A DNA stretch of 38,912 nt from Mucilaginibacter sp. (GTDB lineage: Bacteria > Bacteroidota > Bacteroidia > Sphingobacteriales > Sphingobacteriaceae), in the NCBI GenBank assembly GCA_016763755.1, contig JAESTD010000173.1:1-38912 (forward strand), given 5' to 3'. Positions 25,101 to 31,819 of this stretch are shown piece after piece. Below the pieces are notes generated by a model. That model was not told where the DNA came from and ran no database searches. It worked only from the letters and a program-made list of their open reading frames with translations. The position numbers and the translations under genes are program-made. Numbering within the stretch: the stretch's first letter is position 1; the number at the start of each line of letters is the position of its first letter.

Positions 25101-25445
25101 ACGGTTTACCGTGCATCACGCGCGGGCACACAAAGCAACAGCACCCGCTTATCAACCTTCTATCTGCAGGATGGTTCGTTCCTGCGTTGTAACAACCTCA
25201 CACTGGGCTATTCATTGCCTAAATCGGTTGATACCAAACTGGGCATCACTAACCTGAGGGTTTTTGCTACGGTAGTAAATGCCTTTACCATTACCAAATA
25301 CAAAGGTTACAATCCCGAGGTTGATTATAACTACAGCAGCGGTGCCTCTAACGGCACACAGCCAACTAACCTTGCCCCTGGTGTAGATTATGGTGTTTAC
25401 CCGCTTGTGCGCTCATACAACCTGGGTGTAAAGGTTACTTTCTAA
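22122..25445 (+). CDS. SusC/RagA-family TonB-linked outer-membrane transporter
   Basis: This outer-membrane transporter of 1107 residues imports a bulky nutrient with energy from TonB. In order: signal peptide (about 1-31), a carboxypeptidase-regulatory-like domain (43-118, IAGTVIDETDLPLPGVTVKVK ... FSFVGY split by a short loop), plug domain (about 128-240, with VRGVGSF, PLYVIDGYP and AAIYGSRASGGVV), and a 22-strand beta-barrel ending in an aromatic residue (VKVTF). There is no N-terminal signalling extension of the FecA type, so direct anti-sigma signalling is unlikely. It pairs with the SusD-like gene 24 bp downstream. The ligand is unknown; the adjacent phosphodiesterase suggests a glycerophosphodiester or phosphorylated compound. 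Confidence 0.96.
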   Translation: MQKKINVNLLKQAFKGITMVMLLVFAIPAFAEKNTVNTIVSTENIAGTVIDETDLPLPGVTVKVKNTNIATSTDTKGHFSINADKGAVLTFSFVGYLSQDATYDGSALRIKMKPSANMLNEVVAIGYQTMRKSDVTGAISSVKASELNLVAPTVGQALVGKVAGVQVSQTSGAPYQSTKIRVRGVGSFIASSDPLYVIDGYPTTDLFINPEDIESIDVLKDAASAAIYGSRASGGVVIITTKRGKDGKGKFEYDVQTGVSQLGKKVKLLNSDDFAQLVIDGRNNAYHDLWVNTGHVWNDAMMSDPNATRVTNVGNAGSVQIPDYLYDFPTQTLKHQTVNTDWQDELYRNAFYQRHTLSFSGGGKDVRYYLSGGYQNQPGIIVASGQERYNFRGNVDGDISKKLHVGANVAYTQNYNRETQEGRFDHGPILGALIYMPFFPAYNADGSLATNAAALQSSAYGFQSIENPVALAERTKISRKGYRTLVNANAAYKILPELSLKLNVGTTKYNEKYDYYLPTNLSNGANPPGSPQSIAAATAAAQTTDLTDQLGELTLNYKKDFGKHHLDVLGGYTAQKSTTDVLSVIATGFQNDNIQEITGKGAADGFFKLYTANPDLGVGLGTQGLVPTSRQTFTLLSYLARFSYNYAGKYYLMGTFRTDGSSRFGPQNKYGYFPSVSAGWTLSEEPFYNNFLGEQSTVKLRASWGRSGNYNIGNYGYLQTLSSPVGVVFGDNGTVASGTYSNGIADEKLSWESTSQYNFGTDITLFKGRLSLLANYYLSYSRDILYKQPISAISGSTTILTNLRNSQIRNTGFDFQLDGRVISTKDFSLNLSGNISINRNMVTKLSGNNTIIINGAERSYLTNITQQGQPVGMFYGFKVAGMVTADNINKVAPSASQSNPLHVGDLYFEDVNHDGIVNDADKTVIGNPYPDFTYGFVVNLNYKKFDFAAGFNGSQGNQILDGQDYYLYNMEGSGNQYANVVDRYRNAANPGNGTVYRASRAGTQSNSTRLSTFYLQDGSFLRCNNLTLGYSLPKSVDTKLGITNLRVFATVVNAFTITKYKGYNPEVDYNYSSGASNGTQPTNLAPGVDYGVYPLVRSYNLGVKVTF

Positions 25446-25469
25446 TCAACCACTTAAACGAAATTGAAG

Positions 25470-27005
25470 ATGAAAAAAAAGATATTAACCATCAGCTGTT
25501 TAGCAGCACTATCGCTAACAGTGGTTTCTTGCAAAAAAGATTTTCTTGAACAGTACTCGCCAAACGCGGTAGAACTTAACGCCAGTTTTAAGTCGCCCGC
25601 TGATGTGCTTTCGGCAGTTAACGGTATTTATCAATCATTACGCAGCAGCAACAACGTAGGCGAAAACAGCGGCCTTTGGACAGATGAACGTTCTGATGAT
25701 ACCGGCCGTAACGATAACCAATCTAACGCAGGCGAACCGTTCCAGTTTGGCGATTTCTCGATACTGCCAAGTAATACTTACTTAAAAAGCCATTGGGTAT
25801 CGCTTTATACCACAGTATCGCGTGCTAACATAGTGTTGGCTAACGTTGATAATGTTACCTTTTCTGATGCTGCCCTTAAGCAGCAATATATTGCCGAAGC
25901 TAAATTTCTGCGTGCCTACACCTATTTCCATTTGGTGCGTACCTGGGGTGATGTGCCGTTGGTAACCAAGCCATTTAATTCCCTTGAGGAGTTGAGCGAT
26001 GCTACCTTCCGCGAAAAAGAAGCTGCTGTTTACGCGCAGATAGTTGCCGACCTGAAGGACGCCTTAAACAGTAACCTGCCAAACCTGCAAACCGGTGCCG
26101 GTATTGGCCGTACGTCAAAAGCAGCCATTAATGCCATACTGGGCCAGGTATATTTAACCATGGCCACCACGCAAGACCAGGCTAACCGCACTGCTAACTT
26201 AAATAGCGCCAAAACCTATCTGCTTGCCGCTTACAATATGCGTACCTTCAGCACATTAAGTACCGTACCTTATACCGATGTATTCAACGTAGCTAAAAAA
26301 ACCAGCTGCCCGGAGTTGATATGGCAAATTGTTAACAAGCAAGGCGATATAACCTACAGCTCGTCAATTGCCTATAACAACCAGGTAAAAGGCGAAACTA
26401 TTAACTCGCTGAAACCAAACACTAACCTTGATGGTAACGTAACCCCAGATCTGGTAAAGGATTATGAAACCGGCGACCCGCGTATGGCTTTCTCTGTAAA
26501 ATTTGCCAGTGACCCTGCCGTTCAAAATTACTTTATCACTAAGTTCAGGGATGCAAGTGCCGCGGCATCAAATCTGGGTTACGGTGGTAACGATTGGATC
26601 TTGCTGCGCTATGCCGATGTGATACTGATGCTGGCCGAAGTGAGCAACTACCTTGGCGATACTGCCGGAGCCATCACCTACCTGGATATGGTGCGTACAC
26701 GTGCCGGTATTCCAACCTACGCAGTGGCCTTAACCAACGCTGCATACGCGGCAAAATATCCTAATCTGCGACTGGCAATATTGCACGAGCGCCGCGTTGA
26801 GCTGGCTTTTGAGCACCATCGCTGGTTTGACCTGTTGCGTACCTTTACTACCGATGAACTGGTAGCATACTTCAAAGCAAAAAGTCAGGCTGATTTTGGT
26901 ATTGCAAAACTGGCAAACTTTACCACAAAAGACAGGTACTTCCCTATTCCTTTTGATGAGTACAAGCTAAATCCGGAGAAAATGTATCAAAACCCGGGAT
27001 ATTAA
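25470..27005 (+). CDS. SusD/RagB-family surface lipoprotein
   Basis: SusD-like proteins sit as a lid over the SusC barrel and capture substrate. From ATG at 25470 the protein has 511 residues; a TTG two codons earlier is less likely. The lipoprotein signal ends in the lipobox VVSC, followed by KKDFLEQ, whose charged residues after Cys fit surface export. The SusD_RagB features are the N-terminal LEQYSPNAV, the TPR-like KFLRAYTYFHLVRTWGDVPLV helix, and the C-terminal RHRWF-like LAFEHHRWFDLLRTF with the closing PFDEYKLNPEKMYQNPGY. It forms the transporter with the preceding SusC. A terminator hairpin follows 7 nt after the stop. Confidence 0.95.
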   Translation: MKKKILTISCLAALSLTVVSCKKDFLEQYSPNAVELNASFKSPADVLSAVNGIYQSLRSSNNVGENSGLWTDERSDDTGRNDNQSNAGEPFQFGDFSILPSNTYLKSHWVSLYTTVSRANIVLANVDNVTFSDAALKQQYIAEAKFLRAYTYFHLVRTWGDVPLVTKPFNSLEELSDATFREKEAAVYAQIVADLKDALNSNLPNLQTGAGIGRTSKAAINAILGQVYLTMATTQDQANRTANLNSAKTYLLAAYNMRTFSTLSTVPYTDVFNVAKKTSCPELIWQIVNKQGDITYSSSIAYNNQVKGETINSLKPNTNLDGNVTPDLVKDYETGDPRMAFSVKFASDPAVQNYFITKFRDASAAASNLGYGGNDWILLRYADVILMLAEVSNYLGDTAGAITYLDMVRTRAGIPTYAVALTNAAYAAKYPNLRLAILHERRVELAFEHHRWFDLLRTFTTDELVAYFKAKSQADFGIAKLANFTTKDRYFPIPFDEYKLNPEKMYQNPGY

Positions 27006-27012
27006 TAAAACT

Positions 27013-27039
27013 AAGGGGGATCAAAAGTCCCCCTTTTTT
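27013..27039 (+). terminator. Terminator hairpin between susD and the phosphodiesterase gene
   Basis: AAGGGGGA (27013-27020) and TCCCCCTT (27028-27035) form a perfect 8-bp stem with a 7-nt loop, followed by T's. Only 13 nt separate it from the next ATG, so no separate promoter fits and read-through must supply that gene. Confidence 0.8.
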
Positions 27040-27052
27040 ATTTACCACTTCT

Positions 27053-27925
27053 ATGAAACTAAAATTCACTTTTATCGCTTTGCTGCTTACAGCAGGCCAG
27101 TTATTTGCCCAAAACAAGGTAATGGTAACCGCCCATCGCGGCGACTGGCGCAATGCTCCCGAGAATTCCCTGCGTGCATTTGAACTGGCTACAGTTATGG
27201 GTGTTGATATTGTTGAACTCGATCTTAATATCACCAAAGATGGCACACTTGTTATCATGCACGATCAAACTATCGACCGAACCACCAATGGCAAAGGGAA
27301 ACCATCAGATTATACTTTAGAAGAGATCAAAAAATTCGGACTGCGCAATGGCCTGGGCCGCGTTACCCGCAATACTATCCCAACATATAAAGAAGTGATG
27401 CTGGCACTGAAAGGTAAGCCGATAATCGTAAACCTCGACAAAAGCTATCCTTACTATCGAGAAGCTTATGCTGTGCTTAAAGAGACCGGTACTCTGAAAC
27501 AAGCCATCTTTAAGGCCGAGGTAACCTACCCTGTGCTTAAAGAGCGTTACGGTGGCTTGATAGACAGTATCACCTACATGCCTATCGTTAACCTTGATAA
27601 GCCCGATGCAAAAGCCGTTATTAATGATTATCTGCAGCATATGAAACCCTGGGCATTTGAGTTGAACTTTAAAACCGATACATCATCCATACTTAAGGAT
27701 AACAAATTCATTAGCAAAACCGGTGCAAGGGTTTGGCTCAACTCGCTTTGGGCATCGCTAAATGCAGGTCACGATGATGACCTTGCCGTTGAAGAAGGTA
27801 ATAAGAAAGACAGCTGGGATTGGCTGCTGGCACACGGAGCAACCGTGCTGCAAACAGACAGACCTAAAGAACTAATGCAGCATTTGGAGACTTTGCATTT
27901 ACGGAAGAAACCGGTACAGAAATAA
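27053..27925 (+). CDS. Secreted glycerophosphodiester phosphodiesterase (GDPD), SusCD-linked
   Basis: This enzyme of 290 residues hydrolyses glycerophosphodiesters to glycerol 3-phosphate and an alcohol. A signal peptide (1-19, ending LFAQ) sends it to the periplasm. The GDPD catalytic core is visible: HRGDWRNAPENS (His26-type general base, Arg, Glu), VELDLNITKDG (metal-binding Glu and Asp) and MHDQTIDRTTNG (second His and Asp). It lies just after susD, separated by a terminator hairpin, so it should be expressed at a lower level than the transporter. Together the three genes could import and cleave glycerophosphodiesters such as lipid head groups or teichoic-acid fragments; the real substrate is not known. 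Confidence 0.92.
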   Translation: MKLKFTFIALLLTAGQLFAQNKVMVTAHRGDWRNAPENSLRAFELATVMGVDIVELDLNITKDGTLVIMHDQTIDRTTNGKGKPSDYTLEEIKKFGLRNGLGRVTRNTIPTYKEVMLALKGKPIIVNLDKSYPYYREAYAVLKETGTLKQAIFKAEVTYPVLKERYGGLIDSITYMPIVNLDKPDAKAVINDYLQHMKPWAFELNFKTDTSSILKDNKFISKTGARVWLNSLWASLNAGHDDDLAVEEGNKKDSWDWLLAHGATVLQTDRPKELMQHLETLHLRKKPVQK

Positions 27926-27936
27926 CACCTCATTTA

Positions 27937-27970
27937 AAAGGCCTGCTCCCCGCAGGCTTTTTCTTTTTTA
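27937..27970 (+). terminator. Terminator after the first GDPD gene
   Basis: GCCTGC and GCAGGC form a 6-bp core stem extended by A-T pairs, loop TCCCC, followed by a long T-rich run. It ends the susCD-GDPD transcript. Confidence 0.85.
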
Positions 27971-27990
27971 TTTGCATTCACAATTTTTTA

Positions 27991-27998
27991 TATATTTG
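27991..27998 (+). promoter_or_regulatory. Promoter of the rtcB-prfH operon
   Basis: TATATTTG is an exact TAnnTTTG match, with TTTG at 27971-27974 as a -33 element; the 16-nt spacing is slightly short. Transcription would start near 28003, giving a leader of about 350 nt before rtcB. Confidence 0.6.
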
Positions 27999-28040
27999 CA
28001 GCAATTCCTTATTTATTAACCATTTAGATATACAGGAATC

Positions 28041-28085
28041 ATGACAGAGCAAGTTTACATATCGCCCCTTTCGCTCATTGCCTAA
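28041..28085 (+). CDS. Candidate 14-residue leader peptide upstream of rtcB
   Basis: ATG to TAA encodes MTEQVYISPLSLIA. An AGGA lies 5 nt upstream of the ATG, and the frame begins about 38 nt after the predicted transcription start and stops 1 nt before the left arm of a 9-bp stem. The position is that of an attenuation leader peptide. A frame this short can occur by chance. Confidence 0.35.
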   Translation: MTEQVYISPLSLIA

Positions 28086-28195
28086 ACAGGCAGGTCAATC
28101 CCTTTTTATTTTTATTGTAAGATGATCTGAACGGCTTTCCGGCTAACCGGCTTGTTGTTTACCTGCCTGCTACATCAGGATCTTTTTGGGCACTC

Positions 28196-28288
28196 ATGAA
28201 AGGGTATATCCCCCACTCCGGAGACGAACAGAGACCAGAGATCAAATCCAAAGATTTATTAATGCCGACGGTTGCGTACGAGCTATAA
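28196..28288 (+). CDS. Possible 30-residue small protein in the rtcB leader
   Basis: ATG to TAA encodes 30 residues beginning MKGYIPHSGDEQRPEIK and ending PTVAYEL, hydrophilic, with no signal or membrane segment. It matches no family I know. It is short enough to be chance, and is listed because it sits in the otherwise empty leader. Confidence 0.2.
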   Translation: MKGYIPHSGDEQRPEIKSKDLLMPTVAYEL

Positions 28289-28355
28289 AAGCTGCTATGC
28301 TCTTGTCTGCAAAGTGAAATTTCAGGCTTGTTACGCCTGATCAATATTAACCCAC

Positions 28356-29756
28356 ATGGGCAATTTAAGAACAAAAGATCTAAGTAAAATAGGCTACCAT
28401 GATAACCAGCTACGCAGTCTGGTTATCGGCATAGCCGCTAAAAACTTTAAACACCACAGCAACCAGGAGCTGCTTAACCTGCTGGTAAACATAAAGAACC
28501 ATCCGGAAGCATATCTGGATAATGAGTTAACAAACCGTATAGCAGAAAAAATAATCGGCAAAACAGTGGGCCCGGCATTTAAGGCTTACGAGTTAAGAGA
28601 TGAACCGGTATTTTGTAAAACCTACGGCGGCAAAGGTATCGAGGCATCTGCCAAACGACAAATGGAACTGGCCAATCACCTGCCCGTAAGTGTGCAGGGC
28701 GCTTTAATGCCCGATGCACACATGGGCTTCGGCCTGCCTATTGGCGGTGTATTGGCTACTGATAATGCCGTTATACCCTATGCCGTTGGGATGGATATTG
28801 GCTGCCGCATGGCGCTTACCATTACAGATGAAACTGACGGCTTTTTGAACCGGTACGATTATCAGATAAAGCAGGCACTAAAAAACCATACCCATTTTGG
28901 GATGGAAGGCGGGCTTGACACCAGGCAGGAGCACGGGATACTGGACAACAGCCTCTTTAACGAGATGTCGTTCCTGAGGCCTTTGCGCAGCAAGGCCGTA
29001 AGGCAACTGGGTACATCGGGCAATGGCAATCACTTTGTTGAGTTTGGCGAGATAGAACTTTTGCCCGGTAATACTTTAGGCTTACCTGCTAAAAAGTACA
29101 CGGCGCTGTTGAGCCACTCGGGCAGCCGCGGGCTGGGTTCGGCTATTGCAAGGCATTACACGCAAATAGCTATGAACACCTGTAAACTGCCGCGCCAGGC
29201 GCAGCAGCTGGCCTGGCTGGATCTGGATACCGAAGCCGGACAGGAATACTGGCTTACCATGACCCTCGCCGGTGATTACGCCCATGCCTGTCATGAGCGT
29301 ATCCATGCCAACCTGTTAAAAGCGCTGGGGCTAAAAGCACTGCACACGGTAGAGAACCATCACAACTTTGCCTGGAAAGACAAACTGGCCAATGGCCGCG
29401 AAGTGATAGTTCACCGTAAGGGGGCCACACCCGCACACGCAGGCGAGCTGGGTATCATCCCCGGCAGTATGACAACGCCCGCCTACCTTGTGGCCGGCAA
29501 AGGCCGCGAAGATGCTTTATACTCAGCATCGCACGGCGCGGGCAGGGCTATGAGCAGGCAGGCCGCAAAAGACAGCATGACGGTATCAGCCATGAAGAAG
29601 CTGCTATCAAATGCTAATGTTACCCTTATTGGCGGTACAGTTGAGGAGAATCCTACAGCATACAAAGACATTGAGATTGTTATAGCCGCCCAACGCGACC
29701 TGGTAGATGTGCAGGGTAAGTTTTATCCGCGAATAGTAAGAATGAATAAGGACTAA
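28356..29756 (+). CDS. rtcB: RNA ligase RtcB (RtcB2-type, paired with PrfH)
   Basis: RtcB joins RNA 3'-phosphate or 2',3'-cyclic phosphate ends to 5'-OH ends, using GTP and Mn2+. The protein has 466 residues with all core motifs: DAHMGFGLPIGGV (120-132), Asp147 and Cys150 in GMDIGCRM, His226 in GNGNHFVEFG, His254 in SHSGSRGLG, the ENHHNFAW pair (335-336), RKGATPAHAGE (354-363), and ASHGAGR with guanylylated His393. Metal and nucleophile residues are intact. The prfH gene starts 6 bp after the stop. In bacteria with this pairing, PrfH and RtcB rescue and reseal ribosomes cut at the 16S decoding centre, as by colicin E3-type toxins. No archease or RtcR gene is nearby. Confidence 0.95.
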   Translation: MGNLRTKDLSKIGYHDNQLRSLVIGIAAKNFKHHSNQELLNLLVNIKNHPEAYLDNELTNRIAEKIIGKTVGPAFKAYELRDEPVFCKTYGGKGIEASAKRQMELANHLPVSVQGALMPDAHMGFGLPIGGVLATDNAVIPYAVGMDIGCRMALTITDETDGFLNRYDYQIKQALKNHTHFGMEGGLDTRQEHGILDNSLFNEMSFLRPLRSKAVRQLGTSGNGNHFVEFGEIELLPGNTLGLPAKKYTALLSHSGSRGLGSAIARHYTQIAMNTCKLPRQAQQLAWLDLDTEAGQEYWLTMTLAGDYAHACHERIHANLLKALGLKALHTVENHHNFAWKDKLANGREVIVHRKGATPAHAGELGIIPGSMTTPAYLVAGKGREDALYSASHGAGRAMSRQAAKDSMTVSAMKKLLSNANVTLIGGTVEENPTAYKDIEIVIAAQRDLVDVQGKFYPRIVRMNKD

Positions 29757-29762
29757 CACGAT

Positions 29763-30380
29763 ATGGAAAAGATGGTAATACAGATCACCTCAGGCAAAGG
29801 CCCGGCAGAATGCTGCCGGGTTGTCGCCTGCGTGCAAAGCCTTATGCTTAAACAAGCCAGGCAGCAGGGTATCGAAATTGAAATATTGGAAAACAAACCT
29901 GGCGACATCAACGGTACACAACTCTCGTCCACAATGATGGTGTCCGGCCAAAATTTCGACGCATTTGTTAGAGAATGGGTGGGTACTGTTCTATGGATAG
30001 CGCAAAGCCCCTACCGTAAATTCCATAAGCGCAAAAACTGGTTTGTGGGTGTGGCGGCTTTCGATATGACGGAATTTGCCGCCTGGAACATCAAAGATGT
30101 TAAACTGGAGACTTGCCGCGCATCAGGCCCGGGCGGGCAAAATGTTAATAAGGTTGAAACAGCGGTGCGTGGCACGCATTTGCCTACCGGCCTGCAGGTT
30201 TTGGCAATGGACAGCCGCTCGCAACTGGAGAACAAAAAACTTTGCCTGGCCCGACTGGAAGCAAAAGTTATGGTAGCACAAACCGAACAGCTGATGGCCC
30301 GGCAACAAACCCAGTGGATGCAGCATAACCTTTTAGAACGCGGCAACCCGGTTAAGATCATAAAAGCCGGATTGGGTTAA
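29763..30380 (+). CDS. prfH: Peptide chain release factor homologue PrfH
   Basis: PrfH is a class I release-factor homologue of 205 residues, about half the size of RF1/RF2. It keeps the peptidyl-tRNA hydrolysis domain with the GGQ loop (SGPGGQNVNKVETAVR, Gly124-Gly125-Gln126) but lacks the PxT or SPF stop-codon reader. Upstream, residues 80-95 carry IAQSPYRKFHKRKNW, typical of PrfH. Known work shows PrfH releases the nascent chain from ribosomes whose decoding centre was cleaved, so that RtcB can religate the 16S rRNA. The 6-bp spacing to rtcB indicates coupled expression. It ends 9 bp from the convergent second GDPD gene. Confidence 0.95.
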   Translation: MEKMVIQITSGKGPAECCRVVACVQSLMLKQARQQGIEIEILENKPGDINGTQLSSTMMVSGQNFDAFVREWVGTVLWIAQSPYRKFHKRKNWFVGVAAFDMTEFAAWNIKDVKLETCRASGPGGQNVNKVETAVRGTHLPTGLQVLAMDSRSQLENKKLCLARLEAKVMVAQTEQLMARQQTQWMQHNLLERGNPVKIIKAGLG

Positions 30381-30389
30381 ACCTGACTG

Positions 30390-31262
30390 TTACAGCCTGT
30401 CGGGATAATCTGAGATGATACCGTCAACACCCAGGGCTTTAACGGCAGCGATGTCTTCGGGATTATTCACCGTCCATGGCAGTACTTTTATGCCGAGGGC
30501 GTGGCAATCATCAACCATTTGCTTGTTCAGCATTTTAAAATCCGGGCTGTAGCTGGTGGGTTTAAAACTCAGGCCTGAGAGATTTTCTTTCAGGCTTTTT
30601 TTGTTTGATACCAGCCATGCCGTTTGCAACTGCGGGTATTGCTTGTGGATGATTTCCAGCGTGCGTGGATCAAATGACTGGATAATCGTTCTATCCAAAA
30701 CACCTTTCTTAACTAATACCGCCATTAACAGATCAACAAATTCCTGTGGGGCGGGGTGTTCTATATTATCTCCCTCAGGTGATGTTTTGGTTTCGATATT
30801 GTAATGTGGGGGTTTTGCACCTTTCTTATTGGCATAGGCTTCCACGCTGTCTATCAGTTCGGCCAGTACAGGGATATGTTCCTTTATCTTTTGCTGCTGC
30901 GGAAAAAGCGGATAAAACTTGCTGCCTACATCAAAGCCTTTTATCTCGCTGTAGGGCATAGCATAAAGTCGCAGGGCTTTTATTTCACCTTTATTTATCG
31001 AATCACCATTGGGCTTTAACGAGAAAGCAGGATTAATATATTGATCATGCGATACAATAGGAAGTTTTTCTTTCGTAAAAGAGATATCCATTTCCAGCGT
31101 AACGCCCAAGTCAACGGCTTTCTTCATGGATGAGAGGGTATTCTCCGGCATCAATCCTCTGCCGCCACGGTGCCCTTGCTTATCAAAAGCCTGCTGTGCT
31201 TTTACAGATGCAAAACACATAATTGAAAGACCAATGAGCGGGATAATTTTTACAAGTTTCAT
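30390..31262 (-). CDS. Second secreted glycerophosphodiester phosphodiesterase
   Basis: The protein has 290 residues with a signal peptide (1-22, ending SVKA). The GDPD core is visible: GHRGGRGLMPENT (general-base His and metal Glu), LEMDISFTKE (metal Glu and Asp) and VSHDQYINP (second His). The closing GVDGIISDYPDRL is also typical. Its longer insert after residue 70 and the GGRGLMPENT variant put it in a different subfamily from the GDPD at 27053, so it is not a recent duplicate. It is transcribed alone on the minus strand and ends against prfH; no shared operon with any phosphate gene is visible. Substrate unknown. Confidence 0.9.
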   Translation of the reverse strand: MKLVKIIPLIGLSIMCFASVKAQQAFDKQGHRGGRGLMPENTLSSMKKAVDLGVTLEMDISFTKEKLPIVSHDQYINPAFSLKPNGDSINKGEIKALRLYAMPYSEIKGFDVGSKFYPLFPQQQKIKEHIPVLAELIDSVEAYANKKGAKPPHYNIETKTSPEGDNIEHPAPQEFVDLLMAVLVKKGVLDRTIIQSFDPRTLEIIHKQYPQLQTAWLVSNKKSLKENLSGLSFKPTSYSPDFKMLNKQMVDDCHALGIKVLPWTVNNPEDIAAVKALGVDGIISDYPDRL

Positions 31263-31414
31263 AAGTATTACTAATATAATAGCGTCGTAATATACATAGT
31301 CGCGTTTAAGGCTTTGTGCATTTTATTTTGTCATTACGTTAATAACATATTTTTCTGCTGACATACCCTTGTCACTGCCAGATGCAATCTTTGTTGAAAC
31401 AAAAATTAAAACCC

Positions 31415-31819
31415 ATGAATTTAGCATCAATAAGAATCATTACCGCGGATATAGAACCATTAGTAAAGTTTTACGAAGACGTAACCGGCAGCAAAATAAT
31501 TATGTACACTCCTGATTTTGCAGAGCTGCAAACACCTCAGGCAACTTTAGCCATCGGCAGTACAAATACACTCGCCCTGTTCGGCGGAAATGATATTGTA
31601 GAACCCGCAGCTAACCGCTCGGTTATTATCGAGTTTCGTGTTGAGGATGTAGACAAGCGTTATGAGGAAATAGCAGGCATTATCAGCGATAAGCTTGTTC
31701 AAGCACCTACCACCATGCCCTGGGGCAACCGCTCGCTACTATTCCGCGACCCGAATGGCAACCTGGTCAATTTCTTCACGCCTGTTTCTGCAGAAGCTAA
31801 GCAGCGCTTTGGTATTTAG
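31415..31819 (+). CDS. VOC-superfamily (glyoxalase/dioxygenase-fold) protein
   Basis: From the ATG at 31415 the protein has 134 residues; an ATG 11 codons upstream would add an unlikely basic tail. Two beta-alpha-beta-beta-beta units of the vicinal oxygen chelate fold are visible: SIRIITADIEPLVKFYEDVTG...FAELQTPQATLAIG and RSVIIEFRVEDVDKRYEEIAG...NRSLLFRDPNGNLVNFF. The terminal FRDPNGNLVNFF is typical of bleomycin-resistance and glyoxalase-like members. Metal ligands are uncertain and the reaction is unknown; detoxification of a small electrophile or antibiotic would fit the neighbours. It is tail to tail with the HxlR gene, with zero gap. Confidence 0.85.
   Translation: MNLASIRIITADIEPLVKFYEDVTGSKIIMYTPDFAELQTPQATLAIGSTNTLALFGGNDIVEPAANRSVIIEFRVEDVDKRYEEIAGIISDKLVQAPTTMPWGNRSLLFRDPNGNLVNFFTPVSAEAKQRFGI

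Larger units (their letters stand above)
27999..28355 (+). promoter_or_regulatory. Long structured leader of rtcB-prfH
   Basis: This stretch holds no gene of normal size. It has a 14-codon frame (28041-28085); directly after its stop a 9-bp perfect inverted repeat CAGGCAGGT (28087-28095) / ACCTGCCTG (28161-28169), which encloses a direct repeat CCGGCTAACCGGCT; a possible 30-codon frame (28196-28288); and a hairpin TCAGGC-TTGTTAC-GCCTGA (28322-28340) ending 15 nt before the rtcB start. CAGGC and GCCTG blocks occur in both stems, so alternative pairings are possible. No T-run terminator is obvious. Confidence 0.5.

Noticed and set aside
28196-28265. Possible tRNA or tmRNA, because of a T-loop-like TCAAATCC.
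   Set aside because: No T-stem, acceptor stem or anticodon arm can be folded around it.
28275-28281. GTACGAG in the rtcB leader matches the 23S sarcin-ricin loop and might be an rRNA mimic.
   Set aside because: Only seven nucleotides match and the flanks differ; PrfH-RtcB is linked to the 16S decoding centre, which has no match here.
28159-28374. A 71-codon minus-strand frame across the rtcB leader.
   Set aside because: It starts inside rtcB on the opposite strand, has no promoter or recognisable domain, and is expected by chance.
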